Assembly (NCBI GenBank): GCA_029762535.1 | Contig: JARVGK010000032.1 | Coordinates: 1-36,143 of the forward strand | Source of the DNA: Thermoplasmatota archaeon | GTDB taxonomy: Archaea; Thermoplasmatota; Penumbrarchaeia; Penumbrarchaeales; Penumbrarchaeaceae | Direction of reading: 5' to 3' | Length of the DNA stretch: 36,143 nucleotides | In this document: piece after piece, positions 29,800-36,143 of the stretch | How positions within the stretch are numbered: the stretch's first letter is position 1 | Layout: the number at the start of each line of letters is the position of its first letter | Program-made: the position numbers and the translations under genes | The notes under the pieces: generated by a model | Told to the model about the DNA's origin: nothing | Seen by the model: the letters and a program-made list of their open reading frames with translations, nothing else | Databases searched by the model: none

Positions 29800-30315
29800 A
29801 TGGAACGCTCGTTGAAGCGAATAAAGGTCATCAACGAGTTGACGGATCTCGTCGCCCTGCTGCGTGCCATGGACACCCCTGTAAAGAAGAAGGTGTTCCA
29901 GGAGGCCATAGACGGATGGGTGACGCTGAAGGGCGTAGAGGAGCGCCACGGCACCGAAGGGGTGGAGGCCCTTACCTTCTTCGAGAAGATGCACCTGGTG
30001 GAGACCTCCTGGCAGATCGATTCGGAGTTCAACAAGGAGAAGATATACCATTCCTACTACTTCTCAGTGCATCTGAACGCCTCCGCCGCCATAACGGAGG
30101 TGTCCGACGTCCTTTTCATCGCATCCATGGACGAGGAGAGGTTCAAGGAGATGGAGCAGATGATATTCGACATGGCCGGCGAGGACGGCGTGTTCTCGGG
30201 GGAGCTCTCCAAAGAGCTCGACATCACATCGGTCATGCTCAAGAGCCTTGTCAAGCGTTCCGGAAGGGTAATGTACAAGGGCCACAGGATCGAGAGGGTG
30301 AGAACGGACGCCTGA
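29800..30315 (+). CDS. Winged-helix-like protein, possible ArsR-type regulator
   Basis: 171 aa from ATG 29800. The N-terminal half ('INELTDLVALLRAMDTPVKK' then 'GWVTLKGVEERHGTEGVEAL') has the helical layout of a winged-helix DNA-binding domain followed by 'LVETSW...KIYHSYYFSVHLN', which could be the wing. The C-terminal half ('SMDEERFKEMEQMIFDMAGE', 'GVFSGELSKELDITSVMLK') looks like a second helix-turn-helix. It may belong to a methanogen/Thermoplasmata regulator family, but I cannot name it. The frame is open to 29734, yet the extra residues are not domain-like. It precedes the Trm56-HD gene by 34 nt on the same strand, so the two may be co-transcribed. TFE often lies near trm56 in other archaea, but this protein lacks TFE's zinc ribbon. 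Confidence 0.65.
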   Translation: MERSLKRIKVINELTDLVALLRAMDTPVKKKVFQEAIDGWVTLKGVEERHGTEGVEALTFFEKMHLVETSWQIDSEFNKEKIYHSYYFSVHLNASAAITEVSDVLFIASMDEERFKEMEQMIFDMAGEDGVFSGELSKELDITSVMLKSLVKRSGRVMYKGHRIERVRTDA

Positions 30316-30349
30316 CGCTGCCCCAAGAAGGAGGGTTTGGACGAGGAGC

Positions 30350-31429
30350 ATGGACGTTCTCAGGATGGGGCACCGCCCCGAACGCGACAAGAGGATCACC
30401 ACCCACGTCGCCCTGGCGGCCAGGGCCTTCGGCGCCGACTCGATACACATCGACACTCCCGATGCTAAGCTCGAGGAGACGGTTAAAAGGGTGGTCGAGC
30501 AGTTCGGGGGCGATTTCTCCGTCCGGACCGGGGTGTCCCCAAAGGGCATGATGAAGCATTTCAAGGGATGCATAGTCCACCTTACGATGTACGGTATGCC
30601 CTTGGAGAGCGTGATCGATGAGGTCCCGAACGACGATCTCCTGATCGTCGTGGGGTCCGAGAAGGTTCCCGGATACGTCTTCGATATGGCCAACTTCAAC
30701 ATCTCCGTGACCGATCAGCCACATTCCGAGGTGTCGGCGCTGGCGATTTTCCTCTACAGGCTCGCAGAAGAGAGCCCTCAGGACCGCTTCAAGGGCGCAA
30801 AGATGAGGATCCTCCCCTCGAGGAGGGATAAGAAGGTCGCCGCCGGCGAAGGGAACAAGGATAGGATACCGCCATACGACCCCATACCGGACCCGACGCA
30901 GTGCCTCGACATCCTCGAGCATATCGGCTGCTCGGAAGCGGTCGTAAGGCACGTGAAGGCGGTGCATTGCCTGGGTATGGAGGTCCTGAAGAAAGCAGTG
31001 GACAATGACCCGTCACTGAAGGAGAGGATGGACGTCCACCTTGCCGAAGCGGGCCTGCTCCTTCACGACATAGGCAGATCGAGGACTCATTCGATAAAGC
31101 ACGTGACCGAGGGCGTATCACTGGCCCGGGCGCTGGGCCTTGACCGCAGGATACTGTGCATCATACACAACCATGTCGGGGCCGGATTGACCGCGGAAGA
31201 GGCCGTCGCGCTGGGACTTCCGTTCGAGGAACACATACCCATAACGATCGAGGAGAAATTCGTCTGCCATGTGGACAGCCTGATAGGCAACAGGAAGAGG
31301 AGATCGCTATCGGACGCCGTGGAGGATCTCCGGTCCAAGGGGGCCTTCGAGGGCGCAAAGAGGATGGAGGCACTGCACGAGGAGCTGGAGCGCTTCCTGG
31401 GCTTGGACCTGGAAACTTTCATCCGGTGA
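30350..31429 (+). CDS. trm56: tRNA (cytidine(56)-2'-O)-methyltransferase Trm56 fused to an HD phosphohydrolase domain
   Basis: 359 aa. Residues 1-175 are archaeal Trm56, a SPOUT methylase that modifies C56 in the T-loop of all tRNAs: 'LRMGHRPERDKRITTHVALA', 'VGSEKVPGYVFDMANFNISV', 'TDQPHSEVSALAIFLYRL'. Residues about 180-345 are an HD domain of the archaeal HDIG type (TIGR00295-like), with 'RHVKAVH' (His201), 'LLLHDIGRS' (His239-Asp240) and 'IHNHVGAG'. Free-standing Trm56 is about 170-200 aa, so the HD part is an extra module joined in frame with no stop or frameshift. GAGGAG (30343-30348) sits just before the ATG. The 3' end overlaps the convergent phosphoesterase gene by 11 nt. Confidence 0.92.
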   Translation: MDVLRMGHRPERDKRITTHVALAARAFGADSIHIDTPDAKLEETVKRVVEQFGGDFSVRTGVSPKGMMKHFKGCIVHLTMYGMPLESVIDEVPNDDLLIVVGSEKVPGYVFDMANFNISVTDQPHSEVSALAIFLYRLAEESPQDRFKGAKMRILPSRRDKKVAAGEGNKDRIPPYDPIPDPTQCLDILEHIGCSEAVVRHVKAVHCLGMEVLKKAVDNDPSLKERMDVHLAEAGLLLHDIGRSRTHSIKHVTEGVSLARALGLDRRILCIIHNHVGAGLTAEEAVALGLPFEEHIPITIEEKFVCHVDSLIGNRKRRSLSDAVEDLRSKGAFEGAKRMEALHEELERFLGLDLETFIR

Positions 31430-32588
31430 CCTCTATCAGAACCACCTCGGGCGGTGCCAGGAACCTTATCGGAGGACCCCACGTCGCAGCGCCGTTCGAG
31501 GTGTAGAGGTATGAGGGGCCCAGCCTGTGCACCCCCCTGTGGTATCTCCCAAAGGCCAGGCGGGTGGCCAGGTTGAAGGGGAAGATCTGGCCCGCATGGG
31601 TGTGGCCGCTGATCTGGAGGTCGATCCCCTTTACCGCGGCCTCGGGGAACATAAGCGGCCTGTGGTATGCGAAAACATGGTAGGAATCGTCGGTGCCTCT
31701 GATGTTCTCCGGAAGGGTCAGATCGGCCTTCCCCATCCGCATATCGGTGGGATCGTCCATGCCGTGCAAGGTGAGAGGGACGCCCCTCACCCTCACGCTC
31801 TGCCCCCTGAGAGCCGTTATGGACATCGAGGAGATCTCCTCGAGTATGTCCTTCAGATCGTGGAACGCCTCGTGATTTCCCGTGACGAAGAAGGTTGGGG
31901 CCGCCCGAGATAGCCTGGTGAGGACCTCCCTCGCCCATGGTATGTTCCGGGGCGATGTGTCGTATACGTCCCCGCCGAGAATGATGACGTCAGGTTCGAA
32001 GCTCAGAATTCGTCTGGCTATCTCCTCCATCCTTCGCCTTCCCACGATGACCCCCATATGAACGTCGGAGGCGAAGGCGATCCTCAAGCCTTTTGCGAAG
32101 GTCTTCTTCGTGGGGATCCCTATCCTCTTGCTCCTTAGCGCCCTCGCCTCGAGGATCCCCCAGAGTATTGGGGCCATGATCATGGTGGGATACGCGATCC
32201 GCATCAATTGATGCAGCGAGGGTCCCGCGCCGAGAACGGCGTCCGCTATCATGAACAGATACACCGGGACCGATGCGACAACGCCGTAGAAACTGCCTGC
32301 CAGAAGCAGCATCGATGCGACGTTGAGGGGTTTTAGAAGAAGGTGATATCCCCGGCTCGATAAAATCATGGAGGCGAGGACCATGACCTCGACCAGGGAG
32401 AAGGCCGCCAAAAGGACGGGGAAGGACCATGGCAGTTCGTAGAGGAGGTGGACCGCTGTGGATACGATCCCTCCCATGGCAAGCAGTACCGCCAGCACTA
32501 TCGATAGAAAGACCAGGACCGGCAGCAGGCCTTGTCCATTGGGTTGTTCCTTCTCGGGCATCAGGGATGCTGATGCGGATCGATTCAT
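31419..32588 (-). CDS. Membrane-anchored calcineurin-like metallophosphoesterase (YkuE/YaeI-like)
   Basis: 389 aa. About four hydrophobic helices occupy residues 20-145 ('LLPVLVFLSIVLAVLLAMGG', 'FPVLLAAFSLVEVMVLASMI' and two more). Residues 168-389 carry all five metallophosphoesterase motifs: 'FASDVHMG' (Asp175, His177), 'LGGDVYD' (Asp207), 'TGNHEAF', 'YHRP' and 'SGHTHAGQ'. Bacterial relatives hydrolyse phospholipid pyrophosphates such as UDP-diacylglucosamine or act on phosphoesters at the membrane. The archaeal substrate is unknown. The N-terminal helix set is the usual architecture for this group. It is transcribed divergently from the CxxC protein gene through a shared promoter region. 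Confidence 0.87.
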   Translation of the reverse strand: MNRSASASLMPEKEQPNGQGLLPVLVFLSIVLAVLLAMGGIVSTAVHLLYELPWSFPVLLAAFSLVEVMVLASMILSSRGYHLLLKPLNVASMLLLAGSFYGVVASVPVYLFMIADAVLGAGPSLHQLMRIAYPTMIMAPILWGILEARALRSKRIGIPTKKTFAKGLRIAFASDVHMGVIVGRRRMEEIARRILSFEPDVIILGGDVYDTSPRNIPWAREVLTRLSRAAPTFFVTGNHEAFHDLKDILEEISSMSITALRGQSVRVRGVPLTLHGMDDPTDMRMGKADLTLPENIRGTDDSYHVFAYHRPLMFPEAAVKGIDLQISGHTHAGQIFPFNLATRLAFGRYHRGVHRLGPSYLYTSNGAATWGPPIRFLAPPEVVLIEVTG

Positions 32589-32609
32589 TTATCCTTTCCC
32601 TTGAACGTC

Positions 32610-32618
32610 ATTATATGT
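32610..32618. promoter_or_regulatory. Shared divergent TATA element
   Basis: ATTATATGT reads as a TATA-like core on both strands. On the minus strand it lies about 23-30 nt before the phosphoesterase ATG (32588), which fits a leaderless mRNA. On the plus strand start would fall near 32638, giving a 34-nt leader with an AAGGTG site before the CxxC gene. Confidence 0.4.
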
Positions 32619-32671
32619 TGGCCGGTAAAAGGTTAATTACATTATCATCCATTCCCACCCAAGGTGTATTG

Positions 32672-32869
32672 ATGGCAAAGTACAACAAGGAAAGCCTCAA
32701 GGCGGAGAAGACAAGGATAAACCATCTGTTGGACCTGGAGAACCGGAACTGCGCTAAATGCAAGGACAAGGCCGAATCTGGCTGCGAGGGCTGCTACCAT
32801 GACAGGAGGAAGAAGCACCTCGCCGAGATGAAGGAGAGGATCGCCCAATCGCTGGCGAACGTCCAATGA
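32672..32869 (+). CDS. Small double-CxxC zinc-binding protein
   Basis: 65 aa, charged and helical, with two CxxC pairs in 'NCAKCKDKAESGCEGC' (Cys27, 30, 38, 41), a compact zinc site of C-x2-C-x7-C-x2-C form. The flanking Lys/Arg/Glu-rich helices suggest a nucleic-acid or protein-binding knuckle. AAGGTG lies 6 nt before the ATG. A longer frame extends upstream to 32429 but lies antisense to the phosphoesterase gene and is not protein-like. GlyRS starts 27 nt downstream, so the two are probably co-transcribed. Family not recognised and function unknown. Confidence 0.75.
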   Translation: MAKYNKESLKAEKTRINHLLDLENRNCAKCKDKAESGCEGCYHDRRKKHLAEMKERIAQSLANVQ

Positions 32870-32896
32870 GGGGCCGTTACATTTCGGTGATTTGAT

Positions 32897-34648
32897 ATGG
32901 ATGAACAGCGGCCCCAAACGGAGGGGGGGGTCAGGGACCTTTACGCGCTTTTGAAGCGAAGGGGATATCTGTGGCCATCCTTCGAGATCTACGGAGGCGT
33001 GGCGGGATTCTACGATCTCGGGCCTCTGGGATCGCTTCTGAGGGAGAACGTGGAGGCGCTCTGGAGGAGTAAGTTCGTCCTCGAGGAGGGCTTCCAGCTC
33101 GTGGACTGCCCGAACATCACACCGGAGATCGTCTTCTTCCACAGCGGGCACCTGGACAAGTTCTCGGACGTTATGGTATCATGCTTGGAATGTTCCAGGC
33201 CGTTCCGGGCGGACCATCTCCTCGAAGGCGGTCCCGGGACCGATCCGGCGCTTATCGCACGGCTCTTTCGGGACAGGGGCATCGTCTGCCCCGACTGCGG
33301 AGGGGCCCTCTCGGAGCCTGAGGAGTTCAACCTGATGTTCTCGACAAGGATCGGCCCGGGATCCGACAAACGGGGTTATCTGCGCCCGGAGACGGCACAG
33401 AACATATTCATCAACTTCTCGAACCTCTACAGGCACGCCAGGAGCAGGCTGCCCTTCGGCGCGGCGCAGATAGGCAGGGGATTTCGCAACGAGATCAGCC
33501 CCCGCCAGGGACTCGTTAGGCTCAGGGAGTTCCACATGGCGGAGGGGGAGTTCTTCTTCGACCCGTTGGTAGAAGGCTTCGCGCCCTTTTCCAGATACAG
33601 GGACACTATGGTGAACCTCGTACCTGCCTCCTCCCCTGATGCGACCCTGCGTATGGACCTGGGCACCGCGGTCGAGGATGGGACCATCACCTCCGAGGTC
33701 CTCGCCCATTTCATGGGCGCGACTGCGTCCTTCGCCACATCCTTGGGGATCGCTCAGGAGAGGACCCGGTTCAGGCAGCATCTGCCCTCGGAGATGGCTC
33801 ATTACGCCCGGGACTGCTGGGACCTTGAGATCTCGACATCATACGGATGGGTGGAGATGGTAGGCATAGCGGACAGGTCCGCTTACGACCTGACCCAGCA
33901 TTCGAAAGGGTCGGGGACGGACCTCTCGGCCTTCAGGCGCTTCGACGAGCCCAAGGTGATCGAGGGAACGAGGCTTGTCCCCGACATGAAGGTCCTCGGT
34001 CCCATATTCAGGGGCAGGGCCAGGGAGGCGGGGGAGATAATATCCTCTATGGACCCATCCTCCGCCGGGTCCGCGATTGGCGAGGGTATAAGAATAGAGA
34101 TAGATGGGCAGCATTACGATGTCCCCGACAACGCCTACAGGATCGAAAGCTTCAGGGATGTCGTTCATCAGGAGAGGTTCGTACCGAACGTCATTGAGCC
34201 GTCCTTCGGCATGGACAGGCTGATGTTCGCGATCCTCGAACATTCATATTTCGAGGATCCGAACAGGGCCGAGGAGGGCGAGAGCGGGAAGGTCGAGCCC
34301 TACCGCATCCTCAGGCTCGATCCGGGCATTGCCCCCGTCAAATGCGGGGTGTTCCCTCTCCTGAACAGGGAGGACCTTTCGAGGATCGCACGGGACCTGG
34401 ATGCCGACTTGAGGCGTCAGGGACTGCAGACCAACTACGACGCGTCGGACTCGATAGGGAGGCGCTACGCCCGCATGGACGAGATCGGCACCCCCTTCTG
34501 CGCGACTGTGGACCACGACTCGCTCAAGGACGGCTGCGCGACCATCAGGGAGAGGGATACCCAGATGCAGAAGAGGATCCCCTTAAAGGACATTCCAGCG
34601 ATAGTCAAGAGGATGGTCGGAGGGGAGAAGACCTTCTCCGATATGTGA
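32897..34648 (+). CDS. glyS: Glycyl-tRNA synthetase, archaeal/eukaryotic class II type
   Basis: 583 aa. Charges tRNA-Gly. Class II signatures are present: motif 1 region 'YGGVAGFYDLGPLGSLLREN', motif 2 'GFRNEISPRQGLVRLREF' (about 195-212), 'LRPETAQNIF' and motif 3 'EPSFGMDRLMFAILE'. A zinc-binding insertion has Cys96, Cys99, Cys131 and Cys134. The C-terminal anticodon-binding domain runs from about residue 475 ('APVKCGVFPLLNREDL' to 'GTPFCATVDHDSL'). It is the homodimeric type, not the bacterial alpha2-beta2 form. ATG 32897 is preceded by CGGTGAT (32885-32891). The stop is 4 nt from the convergent M50-like gene. Confidence 0.96.
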   Translation: MDEQRPQTEGGVRDLYALLKRRGYLWPSFEIYGGVAGFYDLGPLGSLLRENVEALWRSKFVLEEGFQLVDCPNITPEIVFFHSGHLDKFSDVMVSCLECSRPFRADHLLEGGPGTDPALIARLFRDRGIVCPDCGGALSEPEEFNLMFSTRIGPGSDKRGYLRPETAQNIFINFSNLYRHARSRLPFGAAQIGRGFRNEISPRQGLVRLREFHMAEGEFFFDPLVEGFAPFSRYRDTMVNLVPASSPDATLRMDLGTAVEDGTITSEVLAHFMGATASFATSLGIAQERTRFRQHLPSEMAHYARDCWDLEISTSYGWVEMVGIADRSAYDLTQHSKGSGTDLSAFRRFDEPKVIEGTRLVPDMKVLGPIFRGRAREAGEIISSMDPSSAGSAIGEGIRIEIDGQHYDVPDNAYRIESFRDVVHQERFVPNVIEPSFGMDRLMFAILEHSYFEDPNRAEEGESGKVEPYRILRLDPGIAPVKCGVFPLLNREDLSRIARDLDADLRRQGLQTNYDASDSIGRRYARMDEIGTPFCATVDHDSLKDGCATIRERDTQMQKRIPLKDIPAIVKRMVGGEKTFSDM

Positions 34649-34652
34649 TCCC

Positions 34653-35387
34653 TCATCTATTCATCAGCTTCCTGATCATGAAGAACGGCAGGGCCAGGAC
34701 AAGGGCGATGAGTCCGGCTATCAGCCCGACGACGACGACCCATCCCAGAATGTCCATGACCGCCCCGAGGATCGGGAAATCCCAGGAGGGAGCGAGCTTT
34801 CCCATGAGGAGGATCCAAACCAGGGTCCCCAACAGGACCGCCGCGAGGCCCGGAAGGCCGTTCTTCATGTCCTGGGTGGAAGGGGATAGGGCCACGATGC
34901 CCGATGCGCAGAAGTAGAGATAGAGCAGGAACCAGTAGGCCCTGAGATCGAAGAGGTTCACCTTGATGAGATCGAAGGTGGCGCCCAGGGTGTCGAGGAG
35001 TACGCGCCCGGGACTGCCGGAAATGTCCAGGTCCCATGAGAGCGAGCAGCCCAGCAGATGGTCGAAGACGAGCCCCAGAAGGATGATTACGATTGGGATC
35101 CCAAAGAAGGGCGCCATGGAGATGAGCGCCTGTCCCACGATCCCGCCTTTGGGTGGGCCGTGGGTCACGGATCCTCCCTCGCGGGAGATGAGGACCACCC
35201 TTGCCACCTTAGCCCCGCTGAGCTTGCATGCGATGTAGTGGCTGAGCTCGTGGACAATGATCCCCGGGGCGGCGAAGGCTATGTAGAGCCATCGGGCCAG
35301 CGATCGGGCCCAGAGGCGATCCAGGGCCCAGCTTATCAGGATCACGGCGGCGAACCAGAGAACGAGGTTCACGTAACGGTAGAGCAT
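34653..35387 (-). CDS. M50-like integral membrane zinc metalloprotease
   Basis: 244 aa with about six hydrophobic segments. The zinc motif 'VHELSHYIACKLSGAKV' (His46-Glu47-x-x-His50) lies at the end of the second helix, as in site-2-protease-like M50 families. The third zinc ligand would be an Asp in a later 'NLFDLRAYW'-type loop, but I cannot assign it firmly. No PDZ or CBS domain is present. Such proteases cut within membranes, and many archaeal family members have unknown targets. A TATA-like TTTAAATAAA at 35408-35417 points to a leaderless transcript starting at this ATG. Confidence 0.75.
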   Translation of the reverse strand: MLYRYVNLVLWFAAVILISWALDRLWARSLARWLYIAFAAPGIIVHELSHYIACKLSGAKVARVVLISREGGSVTHGPPKGGIVGQALISMAPFFGIPIVIILLGLVFDHLLGCSLSWDLDISGSPGRVLLDTLGATFDLIKVNLFDLRAYWFLLYLYFCASGIVALSPSTQDMKNGLPGLAAVLLGTLVWILLMGKLAPSWDFPILGAVMDILGWVVVVGLIAGLIALVLALPFFMIRKLMNR

Positions 35388-35407
35388 CCGATCATTATCG
35401 ATGACGT

Positions 35408-35417
35408 TTTATTTAAA
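35408..35417 (-). promoter_or_regulatory. TATA box of the M50-like protease gene
   Basis: On the minus strand this reads TTTAAATAAA, about 25 nt before the ATG at 35387, the spacing expected for a leaderless archaeal gene. Confidence 0.5.
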
Positions 35418-35459
35418 GATGGGATCCGCATTGAATTTACCAAAGGGCCAAATGGTTCA

Positions 35460-36143
35460 TCATTGATCGACGCTCTCCCAGTCATCCGCATCATGGATCG
35501 TTTCCCGAGACCTTTTCCTATTCATTATGAACAGGATATAAACACACTCGATCAGAAGGATCAGAATGAGAAGCACCCACCAATGATCAAGGATCGATCC
35601 CTTGTCCTCTTCGATCTCTTTTTCTTCGATCGCATACACTTCTACCAAACATGCGGCCTCGGCCGAATTGCCCTCTGCATCATTTACGATCAGGTGAATA
35701 GTGTAATTGCCCACAACAGTGAAATTGTACTCCGCGAACTTGCCGAAAAGATATTCCGTCCCATTGGCAGTTTCAAAGCTCCAGGTCCAGTTCACAACCC
35801 CGACATTGTCCCGGCTTCCGGAACCATCAAGGAGAACTATAGTTCTTATCTTCACTCTTTGGTCCGGACCAGCATTAGCAACAGGTTGAGTGACGTCACG
35901 GACCCACACGAGGATCCGATCCTCGGCGCTGTTGCCCGCAACATCGGACACATTCAGGAACACCTCGAATATCCCGATCCTAGAGAAATGATACGATGGG
36001 GAGATACCGTAGAGCATTACCTCCTTGTCTATGCCGTATATCGACTCCCAAATAAAGCTCCAGGTCCAGTTCACAACCCCGACATTGTCCCGGCTCCCGG
36101 AACCGTCAAAGAAAAGGACCAAACCCTCCTCGATATCGCGATC
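35460..36143 (-). CDS. PKD-repeat surface protein, C-terminal part (N-terminus outside window)
   Basis: The frame is open to the window edge, so at least 227 C-terminal residues are seen. Two PKD domains are recognisable by 'FDGSGSRDNVGVVNWTWSF' and 'LDGSGSRDNVGVVNWTWSFE' and by strand patterns such as 'GIFEVFLNVSDVAGNSAED' and 'GNYTIHLIVNDAEGNSAEA'. A single hydrophobic helix near the C-terminus ('WWVLLILILLIECVYILFIM') is followed by a basic, then acidic tail, which suggests a type I surface protein with its repeats outside the cell. PKD domains usually act as spacers or in adhesion. The region looks more AT-rich than the housekeeping genes, as surface-protein genes often do. Confidence 0.8.
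   Translation of the reverse strand, partial: DRDIEEGLVLFFDGSGSRDNVGVVNWTWSFIWESIYGIDKEVMLYGISPSYHFSRIGIFEVFLNVSDVAGNSAEDRILVWVRDVTQPVANAGPDQRVKIRTIVLLDGSGSRDNVGVVNWTWSFETANGTEYLFGKFAEYNFTVVGNYTIHLIVNDAEGNSAEAACLVEVYAIEEKEIEEDKGSILDHWWVLLILILLIECVYILFIMNRKRSRETIHDADDWESVDQ
35775..36109 (-). repeat. 56-bp direct repeat within the two PKD domains
   Basis: Bases 35775-35830 and 36054-36109 match at 54 of 56 positions and are 279 bp (93 codons) apart. They encode the PKD core. Such DNA-level identity suggests recent duplication or gene conversion between domains. Confidence 0.85.

Noticed and set aside
29487..30551. 354-codon plus-strand open frame
   Set aside because: It is out of frame with the winged-helix and Trm56 genes, which it overlaps, and its product is Arg/Gly/Pro-rich with no motifs.
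32429..32671. Upstream extension of the CxxC protein
   Set aside because: The added 81 residues lie antisense to the phosphoesterase gene and cross its promoter, and a ribosome site supports the ATG at 32672.

Overview
The window is a piece of an archaeal chromosome. The evidence is the archaeal RNA polymerase (A'/A'' split, one unsplit B subunit, and H), L30e, archaeal Spt5 and SecE, archaeal DnaG with a C-terminal extension, a type II-like methionine aminopeptidase, the archaeal tRNA methylase Trm56, archaeal-type GlyRS, a tRNA with a probable bulge-helix-bulge intron, and TATA boxes placed for leaderless or short-leader transcripts. An unsplit RpoB argues against most classical methanogens, and the overall picture fits the Thermoplasmatota. 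That placement is an inference, not a proof.

Region 1-2621 is accessory. It holds the 3' end of a probable transposase, a 568-bp hairpin-rich and GATC-dense non-coding stretch, a lipoprotein with an FGE/SUMF1-like fold that lacks the catalytic cysteines, and a VapBC-type AbrB/PIN toxin-antitoxin pair. Next, on the minus strand, come an ADP-forming acyl-CoA synthetase, a left-handed beta-helix acyltransferase-like protein, and a 1398-aa protein fusing two BadF/HgdC-type ATPase activator domains to dehydratase-like modules.

Region 9905-21030 is the information-processing core, read on the minus strand: tRNA-Lys, rpoH, rpoB, rpoA1, rpoA2, rpl30e, then a second promoter and ftsZ, secE, spt5. The RpoA'' subunit is about twice the usual length, with roughly 340 extra N-terminal residues. 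The tRNA-Lys(UUU) gene carries a roughly 40-nt intron in the D-loop and sits at the head of the polymerase genes.

Region 21289-29676 is a tightly packed minus-strand run of seven genes, probably one operon: dnaG, a protease-less LonB-like AAA+ ATPase with a zinc-ribbon insert, two coiled-coil proteins joined to it by 4-nt overlaps, tsaC/sua5, map and purM. The ATPase and its two coiled-coil partners are the best candidate here for an uncharacterised molecular machine. A strong TATA box predicts a roughly 200-nt leader in front of dnaG.

Region 29800-36143 mixes strands. It holds a winged-helix-like protein, a Trm56-HD fusion, a membrane metallophosphoesterase, a 65-aa double-CxxC protein followed by GlyRS, an M50-like membrane metalloprotease, and the C-terminal part of a PKD-repeat surface protein that runs off the window edge. 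The two edges (about 1-740 and 35460-36143) look more AT-rich than the interior. No CRISPR array, rRNA or complete insertion sequence was seen.
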